Shown piece by piece: positions 11,728 to 23,161 of a stretch of 64,000 nt of DNA. The notes under the pieces were generated by a model. The model saw nothing but the letters and a program-made list of their open reading frames with translations, did no database searches and was not told the DNA's origin. This DNA is from Paraspadella gotoi. Lineage: Eukaryota; Chaetognatha. Within the stretch, counting starts at the first letter, position 1. Every line of letters begins with the position of its first letter. The DNA is taken from positions 6,609,238-6,673,237 of the forward strand of contig CM119264.1 of NCBI GenBank assembly GCA_051294375.1, read 5' to 3'. A program made the translations under genes and the position numbers.

Positions 11728-13854
11728 TCTCTCTCTCTTCTTTTGGTTCTGATTATTCAGGATTATCAGTTTTAATGCCCGCCTTCCTTTCGCCCGCTAT
11801 TCTTCTTCCATCTCAAAACTGGATGAGCCTTTTGTTTAATGCGATGATTCGACGTCGAGTGGCGCTCGTAATTTTTCAATTTACTCCTAAAACGAATGAG
11901 CATCGATAAAAATTCCATTCACGAGTTGAATTTACGATCGTTTCGCTGCCATTTCCTCATCACTCGTGAAAAAAAAACGGTTAAAAAAGGACACGCTCGT
12001 TTTAATGACGTTTTACAAAAGCAACTTTAATCTAATATACATATTGTAGTAAGTTATTTTATTACACTCATTTGGATTTGCGTGATCAAGTATTAAAGAT
12101 TTACTTATCTCTGCCTTTAAATTTTTAATGCACGTTTTCCTTTATGCTACATTTTTTATAAGCGAGCAAATGACTGTTAAAAGTGTTGCCTCGTTTTCAT
12201 TCGTAATCGAATAGTATTTGTTTCAGTCTATAAATATAAAGATTTTTTTTGCTTTATCCATTTCAGAAATCCATAGTAAATTGTCTTGTGGAAAGGATCA
12301 TAACTGATAAGTTTATAATGATAGCATCGTGAGTTATTTCCACTTTCCATACGTTCAACACCTGACGAGTTGCGAAGTAAAAAAAAGGTTTACTGTTCGT
12401 AACCTTTCCCTCTCGCGCGCGTCAAGAAAAAATCCCCGCGGGGAAGAAAAAAGTTGTCTCGTTATGGACGTTGGAGACGAAGTCGCGACTCCTGATCCCT
12501 GAAATGGGGACCTCTTTCGGGGAAGCGAGGTGAGCAGGGGAAGTGGAGGAGCGACGGAGATGCGGCGTAGCAGGGAGAAGAGGAGCACAGGTTTACAAGG
12601 GGAAGAGGAAGAAGGGGAGTAGAAACCGAGAAGGGGAGCAAAGCCCGATGAAAATAAGAAGGGGAATGGGCGGAGGTGTGCAGAAAACGGATTACTAGAG
12701 CAGGAGAGGAGCAGAAATGGAGAAGTAGAGCGATGGAGGAAACAAAGACGAAGGGTCGGAGCGAAAATATGGTTACAAACTTAAAATATAAAAAAAAGAA
12801 GCCAGAAGCGAAGAATAAATCAGGACAGAGATAGAGAGAAGCAAGTAAGTAAAGAAGATAAACTACGCCGATCGAGAGAAAGAGAGAGAGAGAAAGGGAA
12901 AGATGCGACGAAGCAGCTTCGGCGCGGCGACGGAGAGTGGCGGCTGCCGCTGCGAATGGCGAATGCCGAATATATATAAACGGTTTTACGACCTTTCCTA
13001 GTAATGCCAATCATTAACGGATACTGTAAAAAGCCTTTGCAATTACGACGAGCGAATGGATTGCTTACCGACTTCAATGAAATAGCGAAGACTGCGACTT
13101 CATGGAAATTTCGCAATTCATCTCCGATTGCCTTAATCACAAGGTCACGCTTGACAGAGAGTCGTCAGAGCTTGGCGAATAAGCTTGTACTCTTCAAACT
13201 ATCACCTTATAAAATATTAGCTAAATCAGGCCGAAGAGAGGGAATAAAATATGACTCACAGTAAGTTCTTAGGCCAAAATTTTAAATGTTAAATGGGTTT
13301 GGGAGAAGGAATGAATAAACGAATTTGATTTGCAATAACGCGAAAATATTTAGAGTGAGTGGTAATGCAGCGCAATAGGACGAATGTACTATAAAAAGTA
13401 CTTAAACTTTACTGTGAAGAATAAATATTACATACCGGACCATTAGAGATATTTAAGTGAGTTACAGTATTTCATTTTGAAGGAAAAATTAAGTCTCTTG
13501 TTTTTTGGTGGGAATATCGATCGCGTAGCGAATGGCTTAAATCGCTGCGTATGAGGGGAAAAAAATTTGCGCGTGACGGCCCGCGCGAGTTTTGTCATAA
13601 ATCACAATTTCACATAAGAGCATCGTAATCTGGAAAGTTGGCCTCTTTTTTTTTCACAGATGTGTCAAGAAAAGATTTTTCTCTGAAATTCTTTTTCTCT
13701 TTTCTCGCGAAAAAAATCCCTTTTTTAAGTTATTTATGCTATTTGTAATACAAATTACCATAGTAAAGATTGTGACAAAATACACACTGACTTTTCTCTT
13801 CTGACTGAATCTTAATGAATCCAATTGCCACTTCTTTTCTATTAAATACATATA

Positions 13855-14090
13855 TGTGGATAAGGCGCTACGTTGGGCTGAAGATGACTGTCCGTAACTT
13901 CTATAACCCCCTCTAGCAGCCATGGAACGGGTCCCTGGGCTTGGAACCAGGCTTGAGGGTTTGCCATGTCCCCAAGGCGGCTTACGGCCGTCCTCACGCT
14001 TCCCACAGTGGAGGTACCGGGTTGGGATTGAACCCGGTACCTAGTGGTCATGAGCTGATGGCTTTTACTCAATGAGCCACCGGGGTCACA
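13855..14090 (-). repeat. tRNA-derived SINE (copy 1)
   Basis: Reading the minus strand, an A-box-like TGGCTCATTGAGT lies at 14067-14079 and a B-box-like GGTTCAATCCC at 14024-14034. They start 45 bases apart, as in a tRNA gene's internal RNA polymerase III promoter. About 170 bases of non-tRNA body follow, ending near 13855. The B box has A in place of the usual G (consensus GGTTCGANTCC), and a clean cloverleaf is not evident, so this is a SINE head rather than a working tRNA gene. The same element is in copy 2 at 20030-20250. Confidence 0.65.
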
Positions 14091-14317
14091 AGTCACAACT
14101 GAAAGTGTCATGATTCTAGGCGGGGTGAACCTCGTCAATGCCCGACTACATATATTCTGTTTTTTCGAACTTGATTGGCGAGACTCCAGAGAGTACCTTC
14201 GGCTTTTCTAAATGAACGTTACAATTCTTCATCAAAAAAGTCTTTTGTCACATTTTCTAAAACTCTAAAAGCAATGCCGACCAGTTTCTGGATTGTCTCT
14301 CTGTTTAACCGAAGGAA

Positions 14318-14554
14318 TCAGAAATCAAATAACCACCGTCGTCGCTGCGGGCGAAGAAAACCATCGAGAGTCAAAACTCGGCTTTGCGGCATAAATTGCA
14401 GCATCTGCTGCAGCATCGAATGCGGCGAGGGTTCGACCTCAGCGAGGGCAGCATCAAACAGAGCGCCGCCTCGACCCCACGTGACGCCGGAAGAGAAAAC
14501 CTCTAAAAGCCGAAAGGAGAAAAAGCGAAGGTTTTCATTTTCAAAGTCGCGAGA
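14318..14554 (-). pseudogene. Coding-like frame, shifted relative to its duplicate; unrecognised
   Basis: Minus-strand frame starting after a TAA (14555-14557). It shares most of its protein with 20464-20712, including FDAALAEVEPSPHSMLQQML and QFMPQSRVLTLDG. A fourth A at 14357-14360 (three A in copy 2) shifts the frame, and it ends early at TGA 14318-14320. Balanced composition suggests a real exon or gene fragment. The shift could be a sequencing error or true decay. No ATG precedes the conserved-looking part, so an upstream exon would be needed. Function unknown. Confidence 0.35.
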
Positions 14555-15562
14555 TTAAAAATTATTCTGGTCTATTTACTTCTATACAAACTATAAAAAT
14601 CGTATTGTCTTTACGAATATCTCCTACAAGAATTGACGAAAATTAATTAAATCACCTTACAATATAAATCTATATTCCGGGCTTTTGCAACTTCTCCTGT
14701 GCGAGGGAAACGTGTAGACTGCAGATACAAATATGCTCGTCATCCTTGTGAAAAAAGTCATCACAAAGGCTCGTCCTCAGGTTTATTGATTTTTAAATTT
14801 GAGAAAATTCCAATAAAATATTTTATATTGGTAAAAAATTTTCAAATAGAGCTAAAAGTGTTTTCTTTCTTCTATTTTTTTTTTCAATCTTTCCTTCCTT
14901 ACTTACTAGTTTATATAATATGGGTTTTTCTATTTTATATATTTTCACCTGTTCCCATGTATCTGTATCTGTATAATTACAGATATATAAATGGCTATAA
15001 AGTTGATAAAAAAATTCATACTAAAAAATTACAAAAATTCATAACTTTTAACTAAACACTGACCTAAAAACTATACTATTAAAAAGTAAAAAACTATTAA
15101 AGTTGAAAGCGACACGAAAGTCGCCGAGTGCGGCCGAGAGAGAAGATGGCGTTAAAATCTCGGGTCAGAATTCGCTCTAAGTAAGAAGGCGCCATTTTTG
15201 AGAGCTCCTCTCCGAAATGGGGGATAAAAGGGCGCGAAAACAGATGCTGACATCTGGCGGGGCGAGGCGGCAGATAACCCGGCGTTTTATCTCCATTTAT
15301 CCGAGCTCCTTCGCGACGACGCCTGCCACGCCCCCCTTTTTTTTAGTGTGGCGCGATGTGCCACGCGGTCCCCCCCTAACGCCAGCCGGTTTTCGTGTGG
15401 CGAAAATCTGATATTTTTTCTATGTTCGTGAGTAATGATAATGATATACAGTGTGTCAAATATTGGAAATTAGATTAAGATTTTCAAAAACTGGAAACTT
15501 GGCTGAAATTCAAATACTTTTTTTTTTCAAAATGAAAGCCTGAGAGACAATGAGAAGAGGAG

Positions 15563-15613
<51 letters not shown>

Positions 15614-15879
15614 TAGTTTATCAGCTTTTGTTTTCGTGTTTGCGCCGGTTGAGGGTCGAGCGTCATCTATCTTTCCGGTTTCGAGAGACGCTCTCGAGAT
15701 GTCGTCGCCACGCGGACGAACTCGAGTTCAAAATGACGGACGAAGTTACGCGCGGTTTTTTTGTTTTTCGTCAACAAAGACGACGAAATATAGAAAGAGT
15801 TAAAAAACAATAGAATGATGTTTTTAAACGTGTTACTTTTGACACGAAAACGTTTTATCAAATTCGTTTATCGATGAGA

Positions 15880-15937
15880 CTATTAACTATTAACTATTAA
15901 GTGTTAACTATTAACTATTAAATATTAACTATTAACT
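15880..15937. repeat. Short tandem array of TATTAAC-like heptamers
   Basis: About eight 7-bp units of the type TATTAAC, with variants AGTGTTAAC and AAATATTAAC. It is also present in copy 2 (22078-22133), where one junction is altered. Confidence 0.85.
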
Positions 15938-16025
15938 GAAGAAATGTTGCTGTCCAAGCAAAATCTTATCTAAACTTGTTATCGAAAACCCTTAATTTTT
16001 TGTTTCAGACATAAGTGATACCTTT

Positions 16026-16042
16026 TGAGAGAGATGAATGAG

Positions 16043-16073
<31 letters not shown>

Positions 16074-16105
16074 AGAGAGAAGAGAGAGAGAGGAGAGAGA
16101 GAGAC
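16026..16105. repeat. (AG)n microsatellite
   Basis: Interrupted AG tract near the end of duplication copy 1. The counterpart in copy 2 is about 22223-22300. Confidence 0.95.
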
Positions 16106-16226
16106 ATACTGTCGTCGGCCATAACGCCTCAACCGCCATCGATAACCAACAGAGAGAAACATAACCGTTTTACTTCTCCATCGGCCTTCTCTTCCTCCTC
16201 TTCCTCCTCATACCTTTCGGTAGCCT

Positions 16227-16251
16227 NNNNNNNNNNNNNNNNNNNNNNNNN
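16227..16251. other. Assembly gap (25 N) at the duplication junction
   Basis: 25-N placeholder exactly at the boundary between copy 1, which ends in a TTCCTCCTC-rich stretch, and copy 2, which opens with AG-rich DNA. The junction itself is therefore not sequenced. Confidence 0.99.
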
Positions 16252-16530
16252 AGAGAGAAGAGAGAGAGAGGAGGGAGAGAGAGAGAGACGAGGAGAGATG
16301 TAGAGAGGGAGAGAGAGAGAGAGAGAGACGAGAGAGGGAGGGAGAGAGATGGGAGAGGAAAGAGAGAGAAGAGGTGAGAGAGGAGAAGAGAGAGAAAGAG
16401 AAAGAGAGAGAGAGAAGAGAGAGAGGGAGGGAGGAAGAGAAGAGAGGGAGAGAGGGAGAGAGAGAGAGAGATGAGAGAGAGAGCAGAGAGAGAGGCGGGA
16501 GGGAGAGAAGAGAAACGGAGAGGAGACGAG
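16252..16530. repeat. Long impure AG-rich tract
   Basis: About 280 bases almost wholly composed of A and G on this strand, in GAGAGA and GAGGGAG patterns with scattered C and T. The matching part of copy 1 would lie in the 909-N gap. Confidence 0.95.
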
Positions 16531-17690
16531 TGGGCAGAGGAGGAGCGGAGATATTGGGGCGACAAGAGCGTGACAAGCAACATGTCATAGAACCGACAGT
16601 TTATGCGGTCATTATCATTTTTTTTCGTCATTGAATCCCCAAAAGAGTTATCCCCCCCCCCAACTGAACCACCCCCCCCCCCTTCCATCGCCAGTCGCCG
16701 AGCTTTAAACGGATTCTCACTTCCTTCCATGCCAGCAGAGGCGGAAACACACCGCCGACCCGCCGCCGCCGCTTCCGCAGGCCGCATGAGGCCGCTGTTA
16801 TTACATACCTCCTTACCTTCAAACCATGCCACTCACGTTGCCAACGGACTGGCGAACAAGAGGAGAAGAGAGAGACGAGACGACTGAGAGAGAGGAGAGA
16901 GAGATGAGGAGAGAGAGAGAGAGAGAGAGAGAGAAGAGAGAATGAGAGAGAGAGTCGAAGAGGTAACCCTGCTTCCATTCGAGATGGAGTTAATGGAGAT
17001 GGGTGAGTGGAGGGTAGGAAAAGGAAGAGGATGAGAGGAAGAAGGGTGAGGTCGAAAAGGAAAGGACCCGCTCCTGTCCCATTTTCCTCTGATCATCCGA
17101 TGTCAAACATTTTTTGTCGCCTCTTCTCAGACCTCACCTCCTATAGACCCGAAGATGGAAACCTCTTCGCAATGGGAAGAGAAAGGTTTCTCTTTCTCTT
17201 CTTCCTTTCTATTCTCCTTTTCTATTTTTTTCTTTTCGTTTCTTTTCTTTCTTTCTTTTTTTTTAACATTGAAAGGAAGAAAGAAGGGCCCGTCTTTTTC
17301 GTTTCTTTTTAAGCTACGAAAAAACATAGAAAATAAAAGAATCTTTTTTTCTCACAGAAAATGAGATTAAAAAAAGGAAGTGATTCTTTTTTCGTCGCTG
17401 TTGTTGTCGAGTTGCTCTTTTTTCGCCCCCCAATTTTTCCTTAATGAGAAAAGAGAGGAATGGAACGCTTCTCTTATAGAGAAGACGAGAGAAAAAGAGA
17501 GGGAACGTTTCTCTCTCTAATCTTTTCTTTTTAAAAGAAAAAAAAAAAGGAAAAAAAGCCCCTTTTTTTTCTTTTTTTTTTTTTGTTTCCCATTGGAGAT
17601 GAAGGTGGAAGGGAGATGCCGAGCTGAAAAGCCTCTGTCTGATGGATGGTGGCGAGTGTTAATTATACTCGCTATAGCTGAGCTTCTCAT

Positions 17691-17768
<78 letters not shown>

Positions 17769-17843
17769 CAGTGCTGCTTTTGTTGCGGTCTCTGCGCTCT
17801 CTCTTCCCCTGCAAAAATATTTTGAATAACTCGACACAATTCG

Positions 17844-17933
<90 letters not shown>

Positions 17934-20029
17934 TCTTTTGTTCTGATTATCAGTTTTAATGCCCGCCTTCTTTCGCCCGTATTTCTTCTTCCATCTCAAA
18001 ACTGGATGAGCCTTTTGTTTAATGCGATGATTCGACGTCGAGTGGCGCTCGTAATTTTTCAATTTACTCCTAAAACGAATGAGCATCGATAAAAATTCCA
18101 TTCACGAGTTAATTTACGATCGTTTCGCTGCCATTTCCTCATCACTCTGCATGAAAAAAAACGGTTAAAAAAGGACACGCTCGTTTTTAATGACGTTTTA
18201 CAAAAGCAACTTAATCTAATATACATATTGTAGTAAGTTATTTTATTACACTCATTTGGATTTGCGTGATCAAGTATTAAAGATTTACTTATCTCTGCCT
18301 TTAAATTTTTAATGCACGTTTTCCTTTATGCTACATTTTTTATAGCGAGCAAATGACTGTTAAAAGTGTTGCTCGTTTTTCATCGTAATCGAATAGTATT
18401 TGTTTTCAGTCTATAAATATAAAGATTTTTTTTGCTTTATCCATTTCAGAAAATCCTAAGTAAATTGTCTTGTGGAAAGGATCATAACTGATAAGTTTAT
18501 AATGATAGCACGTGAGTTATTTCCACTTTCCATACGTTCAACACCTGACGAGGTTGCGAAGTAAAAAAAGGTTTACTGTTCGTAACCTTTCCCTCTCGCG
18601 CGAGTCAAAAAATCCCGCGGAGAAAGAAAAAGTTTCTCGTTATGGACGTTTGGAGACGAAGTCGCGACTCCTGATCCCTGAAATGGGGACCTCTTTCGGG
18701 AGCGAGGTGAGCAGGGGAAGTGAGAGAGAAGCGACGGAGATGCGCCGTAAGGACAAGAGGAGCACAGGTTTACAGGGAAGAGGAAAAGGGATAGAAACCG
18801 AGAAGGGGAGCAAAGCCGATGAAAATAAGAAGGGAATGGGCGGAAGTGTGCAGAAAACGGATTACTAGAGCAGGAGGAGGAGCAGAAATGGAGAAGTAGA
18901 GCGATGGAGGAAACAAAGACGAAGGGTCGGAGCGAAAATATGGTTACAAACTTAAAATATAAAAAAAAGAACCAGAAGCGAAGAATAAATCAGGACAGAG
19001 ATAGAGAGAAGCAAGTAAGTAAAGAAGATAAACTACGCCGATCGGAGAAAAGAGAGAGAGAGAAAGGAAAGATGCGACGAAGCAGCTTCGGCGCGGCGAC
19101 GGAGAGTGGCGGCTGCCGCTGCGAATGGCGGAATGCCGAATATATATAAACGGTTTTACGACCTTTCCTAGTAATGCCAATCATTAACGGATACTGTAAA
19201 AAGCCTTTGCAATTACGACGAGCGAATGGATTGCCTACCGACTTCAATGAAAATAGCGAAGACTGCGACTTCATGGAAATTTCGCAATTCATCTCCGATT
19301 GCCTTAATCACAAGGTCACGCTTGACAGAGAGTCGTCAGAGCGTTGGCGAATAAGCTTGTACTCTTCAAACTATCACCTTATAAAATATTAGCTAAATCA
19401 GGCCGAAGAGAGGGAATAAAAATATGACTCACAGTAAGTTCTTAGGCAAAATTTTAAATGTTAAATGGGTTTGGGAGAAGGATGAATAACGAATTTGATT
19501 TGCAATAACGCGAAAATATTTAGAGTGAGTGTAATGCAGCGCAATAGGACGAATGTACTATAAAAAGTACTTAAACTTTACTGTGAAGAATAAATATTAC
19601 ATACCGGACCATTAGAGATATTTAAGTGAGTTACAGTATTTCATTTGAAGGAAAATTAAGTCTCTTGTTTTTTGGTGGGAATATCGATCGCGTAGCGAAT
19701 GGCTTAAATCGCTGCGTATGAGGGGAAAAAAATTTGCGCGTGACGGCCCGCGCGAGGTTTTGTCATAAATCACAATTTCACATAAGAGCATCGTAATCTG
19801 GAAAGTTGGCCTCTTTTTTTTCACAGATGTGTCAAGAAAAGATTTTTCTCTGAAATTCTTTTTCTCTTTTCTTGCGAAAAAAATCCCTTTTTTAAGTTAT
19901 TTATGCTATTTGTAATACAAATTACCATAGTAAAGATTGTGACAAATACACACTGACTTTTCTCTTCTGACTGAATCTTAATGAATCCAATTGCCACTTC
20001 TTTTCTATTAAATACATATATGTGGATAA

Positions 20030-20250
20030 GGCGCTACGTGGGCTGAAGATGACTGTCCGTAACTTCTATAACCCCTCTAGCAGCCATGGAACGGTCCCTG
20101 GGCTTGGAACCAGGCTTGAGGGTTTGCCATGTCCCCAAGGCGGCTTACGGCCGTCCTCACGCTTCCACAGTGGAGTACCGGGTTGGGATTGAACCGTACC
20201 TAGTGGTCATGAGCTGATGGCTTTTACTCAATGAGCCACCGGGTCCAAAG
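20030..20250 (-). repeat. tRNA-derived SINE (copy 2)
   Basis: Same element as 13855-14090. The B-box-like sequence is at 20185-20195 and the A-box-like at 20226-20238 (plus-strand coordinates, minus-strand element). Small deletions relative to copy 1 occur in the region after the B box. Confidence 0.65.
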
Positions 20251-20463
20251 TCACAACTGAAAGTGTCATGATTCTAGGCGGGGTGAACCTCGTCAATGCC
20301 CGACTACATATATTCTGTTTTTTTCGAACTTGATTGGCGAGACTCCAGAGAGTACCTTCGGCTTTTCAAAATGAACGTTACAATTCTTCATCAAAAAAGT
20401 CTTTTGTCACATTTTCTAAAACTCTAAAAGCAATGCCGACCAGTTTCTGGATTGTCTCTCTGT

Positions 20464-20712
20464 TTAACCGAAGGAATCAGAAATCAAATAACCACCGTCG
20501 TCGCTGCGGGCGAAGAAACCATCGAGAGTCAAAACTCGGCTTTGCGGCATAAATTGCAGCATCTGCTGCAGCATCGAATGCGGCGAGGGTTCGACCTCAG
20601 CGAGGGCAGCATCAAACAGAGCGCCGCCTCGACCCCACGTGACGCCGGAAGAGAAAACCTCTAAAAGCCGAAAGGAGAAAAAGCGAAGGTTTTCATTTTC
20701 AAAGTCGCGAGA
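20464..20712 (-). CDS. Coding-like frame, possible exon, unrecognised protein
   Basis: An 82-codon minus-strand frame from after a TAA (20713-20715) to a TAA at 20464-20466. It is free of simple repeats. Segments include EVFSSGVTWGRGGALFDAAL, HSMLQQMLQFMPQSR and FFARSDDGGYLISDSFG. The only in-frame ATG codons are inside the conserved-looking part, so an upstream exon would be needed if it is a gene. A pyrimidine-rich stretch ending in TTTTAG lies inside the upstream third and could be a splice acceptor. Copy 1 carries a 1-base insertion that truncates it. I do not recognise the family. Confidence 0.4.
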   Translation of the reverse strand, partial: SRDFENENLRFFSFRLLEVFSSGVTWGRGGALFDAALAEVEPSPHSMLQQMLQFMPQSRVLTLDGFFARSDDGGYLISDSFG

Positions 20713-21710
20713 TTAAAAATTATTCTGGTCTATTTACTTCTATACAAACTATAAAAATCGTATTGTCTTTACGAATACTCCTACAAGAATTGACGAAAAT
20801 TAATTAAATCACCTTACAATATAAATCTATTATTCCGGGCTTTTTGCAACTTCTCCTGTGCGATGGAAACGTGTAGACTGCAGATACAAATATGCTCGTT
20901 CATCCTTGTGAAAAAAGTCATCACAAAGGCTCGTCCTCAGGTTTATTGATTTTTAAATTTGAGAAAATTCCAATAAAAATATTTAATTGGTAAAAAATTT
21001 TCAAATAGAGCTAAAAGTGTTTTCTTTCTTCTATTTTTTTTTTCAATCTTTCCTTCCTTACTTACTAGTTTATATAATATGGGTTTTTCTATTTTATATA
21101 TTTTCACCTGTTCCCATGTATCTGTATCTGTATAATTACAGATATATAAATGGCTATAAAGTTGATAAAAAAATTCATACTAAAAAATTACAAAAATTCA
21201 TAACTTTTAACTAAACACTGACCAAAAACTATTACTATTAAAAAGTAAAAAACTATTAAAGTTGAAAGCGACACAAAGTCGCCGAGTGCGGCCGAGAGAG
21301 AAGATTGGCGTTAAAATCTCGGGTCAGAATTCGCTCTAATAAGAAGGCGCCATTTTTGAGAGCTCCTCTCCGAAATGGGGGATAAAAGGGCGCGAAAACA
21401 GATGCTGACATCTGGCGGGGCGAGGCGGCAGATAACCCGGCGTTTTATCTCCATTTATCCGAGCTCCTTCGCGACGACGCCTGCCACGCCCCTTTTTTTT
21501 TAGTGTGGCGCGATGTGCCACGCGGTCCCCCCCTAACGCCAGCCGGTTTTCGTGTGGCGAAAATCTGATATTTTTTCTATGTTCGTGAGTAATGATAATG
21601 ATATACAGTGTGTCAAATATTGGAAATTAGATTAAGATTTCAAAAACTGGAAACTTGGCTGAAATTCAAATACTTTTTTTTTTCAAAATGAAAGCCTGAG
21701 AGACAATGAG

Positions 21711-21804
<94 letters not shown>

Positions 21805-22257
21805 GAGCCCTTAGTTTATCAGCTTTTGTTTTCGTGTTTGCGCCGGTTGAGGTCGAGCGTCATCTATCTTTCCCGGTTTCGAGAGACGACTCTCGAGATG
21901 TCGTCGCCACGCGGACGAACTCGAGTTCAAAATGACGGACGAAGTTACGCGCGGTTTTTTGTTTTTCGTCAACAAAGACGACGAAATATAGAAAGAGTTA
22001 AAAAACAATAGAATGATGTTTTTAAACGTGTTACTTTTGACACGAAACGTTTTATCAAATTCGTTTATCGATGAGACTATTAACTATTAACTTATAGTGT
22101 TAACTATTAACTATTAAATATTAACTATTAACTGAAGAAATGTTGCTGTCCAAGCAAAATCTTATCTAAATTTGTTATACGAAAACCCTTAATTTTTTGT
22201 TTCAGACAAAGTGATACCTTTTGAGAGAGAGAGATGAGGAGGAGAGAGAGAGACGAG

Positions 22258-22299
<42 letters not shown>

Positions 22300-22420
22300 C
22301 ATTACTTCGTCGGCCCATAACGCCTCAACCGCCATCGATAACCAACAGAGAGAACATAACCGTTTTACTTCTCCATCGGCCTTCTCTTCCTCCTCTTCCT
22401 CCTCATACCTTTCGGTAGCC

Positions 22421-22763
22421 TCACCCCCCCTCCCTCCCCTCACCCTCGCCTCTCCACTGTCGTAAGTCACACCTGGAGGCCGTAGCCAATAACCCCACCC
22501 CCCTTCGCTCTTTGACACGCCTCCCAATTATTCACCGACTTTGGACACCAATCTCTGAGTTGCAGTTCGGCAATCGACTTCTTCGAGAGCGAGTCTATTG
22601 GCAGACGAGAGGAGACAAGGAATGGAGCATGAAGCAAGATAACCGCCTTGTCTAATAGGGTGGAGTGATGAAAAGATTGAGCGATGGAACAATGTTTTTT
22701 TGCTGCCTTTGTATATGTAATAAAAAATAATTAAGCCCTTTCTAAAAAAAAATTGCATATCAA
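22421..22763. other. Spacer between the duplication and a foldback element; no gene seen
   Basis: C-rich opening, then mixed-composition sequence around 22440-22680. The minus-strand frame here is mostly short and partly microsatellite-derived. I see no clear exon. Confidence 0.5.
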
Positions 22764-23161
22764 TATCATTAATTGAATTTTTTTATAGTAATATCCTTAT
22801 AAAATCATAAAATTTCAAAATCATATTTTCTTAATTTTAAGAACAGTTTTGGATTCGCCGGAAAAAACTGAAAAACTTTTGCAAATTATGTTACATGATA
22901 TTTTTAAGTTAAAGCTGCAAAAAATGACCAAAATGTTTCATCATATAATAGTTTCTACTACAAAGTGTAAAAAAGTGGAGAATTTGACCTTTTTTTCTAT
23001 TTTAGATGCTGAAGACATTAAAATTTTTAATAACATATTTTATATTTTTTATCTAACTTTTTATGAAGAATCAGAATGTTTAATAAAAATTTTTAAAAAA
23101 TTATTTTGAAAATTTATGATTTTATAAAAATATTACTATAAATATATTGTAATTAATGATA
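22764..23161. mobile_element. Foldback/MITE-like element, copy 1
   Basis: An imperfect inverted repeat of roughly 50-70 bases bounds about 398 bp. The left arm includes ATAGTAATATCCTTATAAAA near 22785-22804; the right arm, read in reverse complement near 23100-23145, gives ATAGTAATATTTTTATAAAA. The inner edge holds TTTGGATTCGCC. The related element at 32997-33377 shares the CCTTATAAAATC and TTTGGATTCGC blocks, so the two form one family. The 86-codon frame inside is AT-biased and unlikely to be coding. Confidence 0.6.

Larger units (their letters stand above)
10352..16226 (+). repeat. Large direct duplication, copy 1 (about 5.9 kb visible)
   Basis: Matches about 16530-22420 in order along its whole length: a C-run region (10465-10490), CCG repeats, a purine-rich block, two CT microsatellites (about 11480-11560 and 11645-11742), AT-rich DNA, a SINE, a heptamer array and an AG tract. 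The two copies differ mostly by 1-base indels, many in homopolymers, with some substitutions. Frames that are open in one copy are shifted in the other. It could be a recent tandem duplication, or two versions of one locus (alleles, or a noisy gap-fill) placed side by side. No recognised gene lies inside. Confidence 0.9.
16530..22420 (+). repeat. Large direct duplication, copy 2
   Basis: Direct repeat of 10352-16226. It continues past the point where copy 1 stops at a gap: after CTTTCGGTAGCCT, copy 2 runs on into a C-rich stretch (22421-22445). Many single-base differences from copy 1 fall in homopolymers, a typical long-read error pattern, although some are substitutions. Confidence 0.9.

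Noticed and set aside
13004-13264. 86-codon frame MPIINGYCKKPLQLRRANGL in both duplicates
   Set aside because: The two copies diverge in frame after about 25 residues from a 1-base indel, and the antisense strand is equally open. No way to choose; not called.
14020-14090. tRNA gene
   Set aside because: A and B boxes are present with tRNA spacing, but the B box is non-consensus, no clean cloverleaf can be drawn, and a long body follows. It fits a SINE better.
16227-16251. Transposon junction at the duplication boundary
   Set aside because: The boundary is an N placeholder. No sequence evidence for an element there.
22849-23109. 86-codon frame with EKTEKLLQIMLHDIFKLKLQ
   Set aside because: It lies inside a foldback element, is AT-biased, lacks an ATG start and shares DNA blocks with the non-coding copy at 33 kb.
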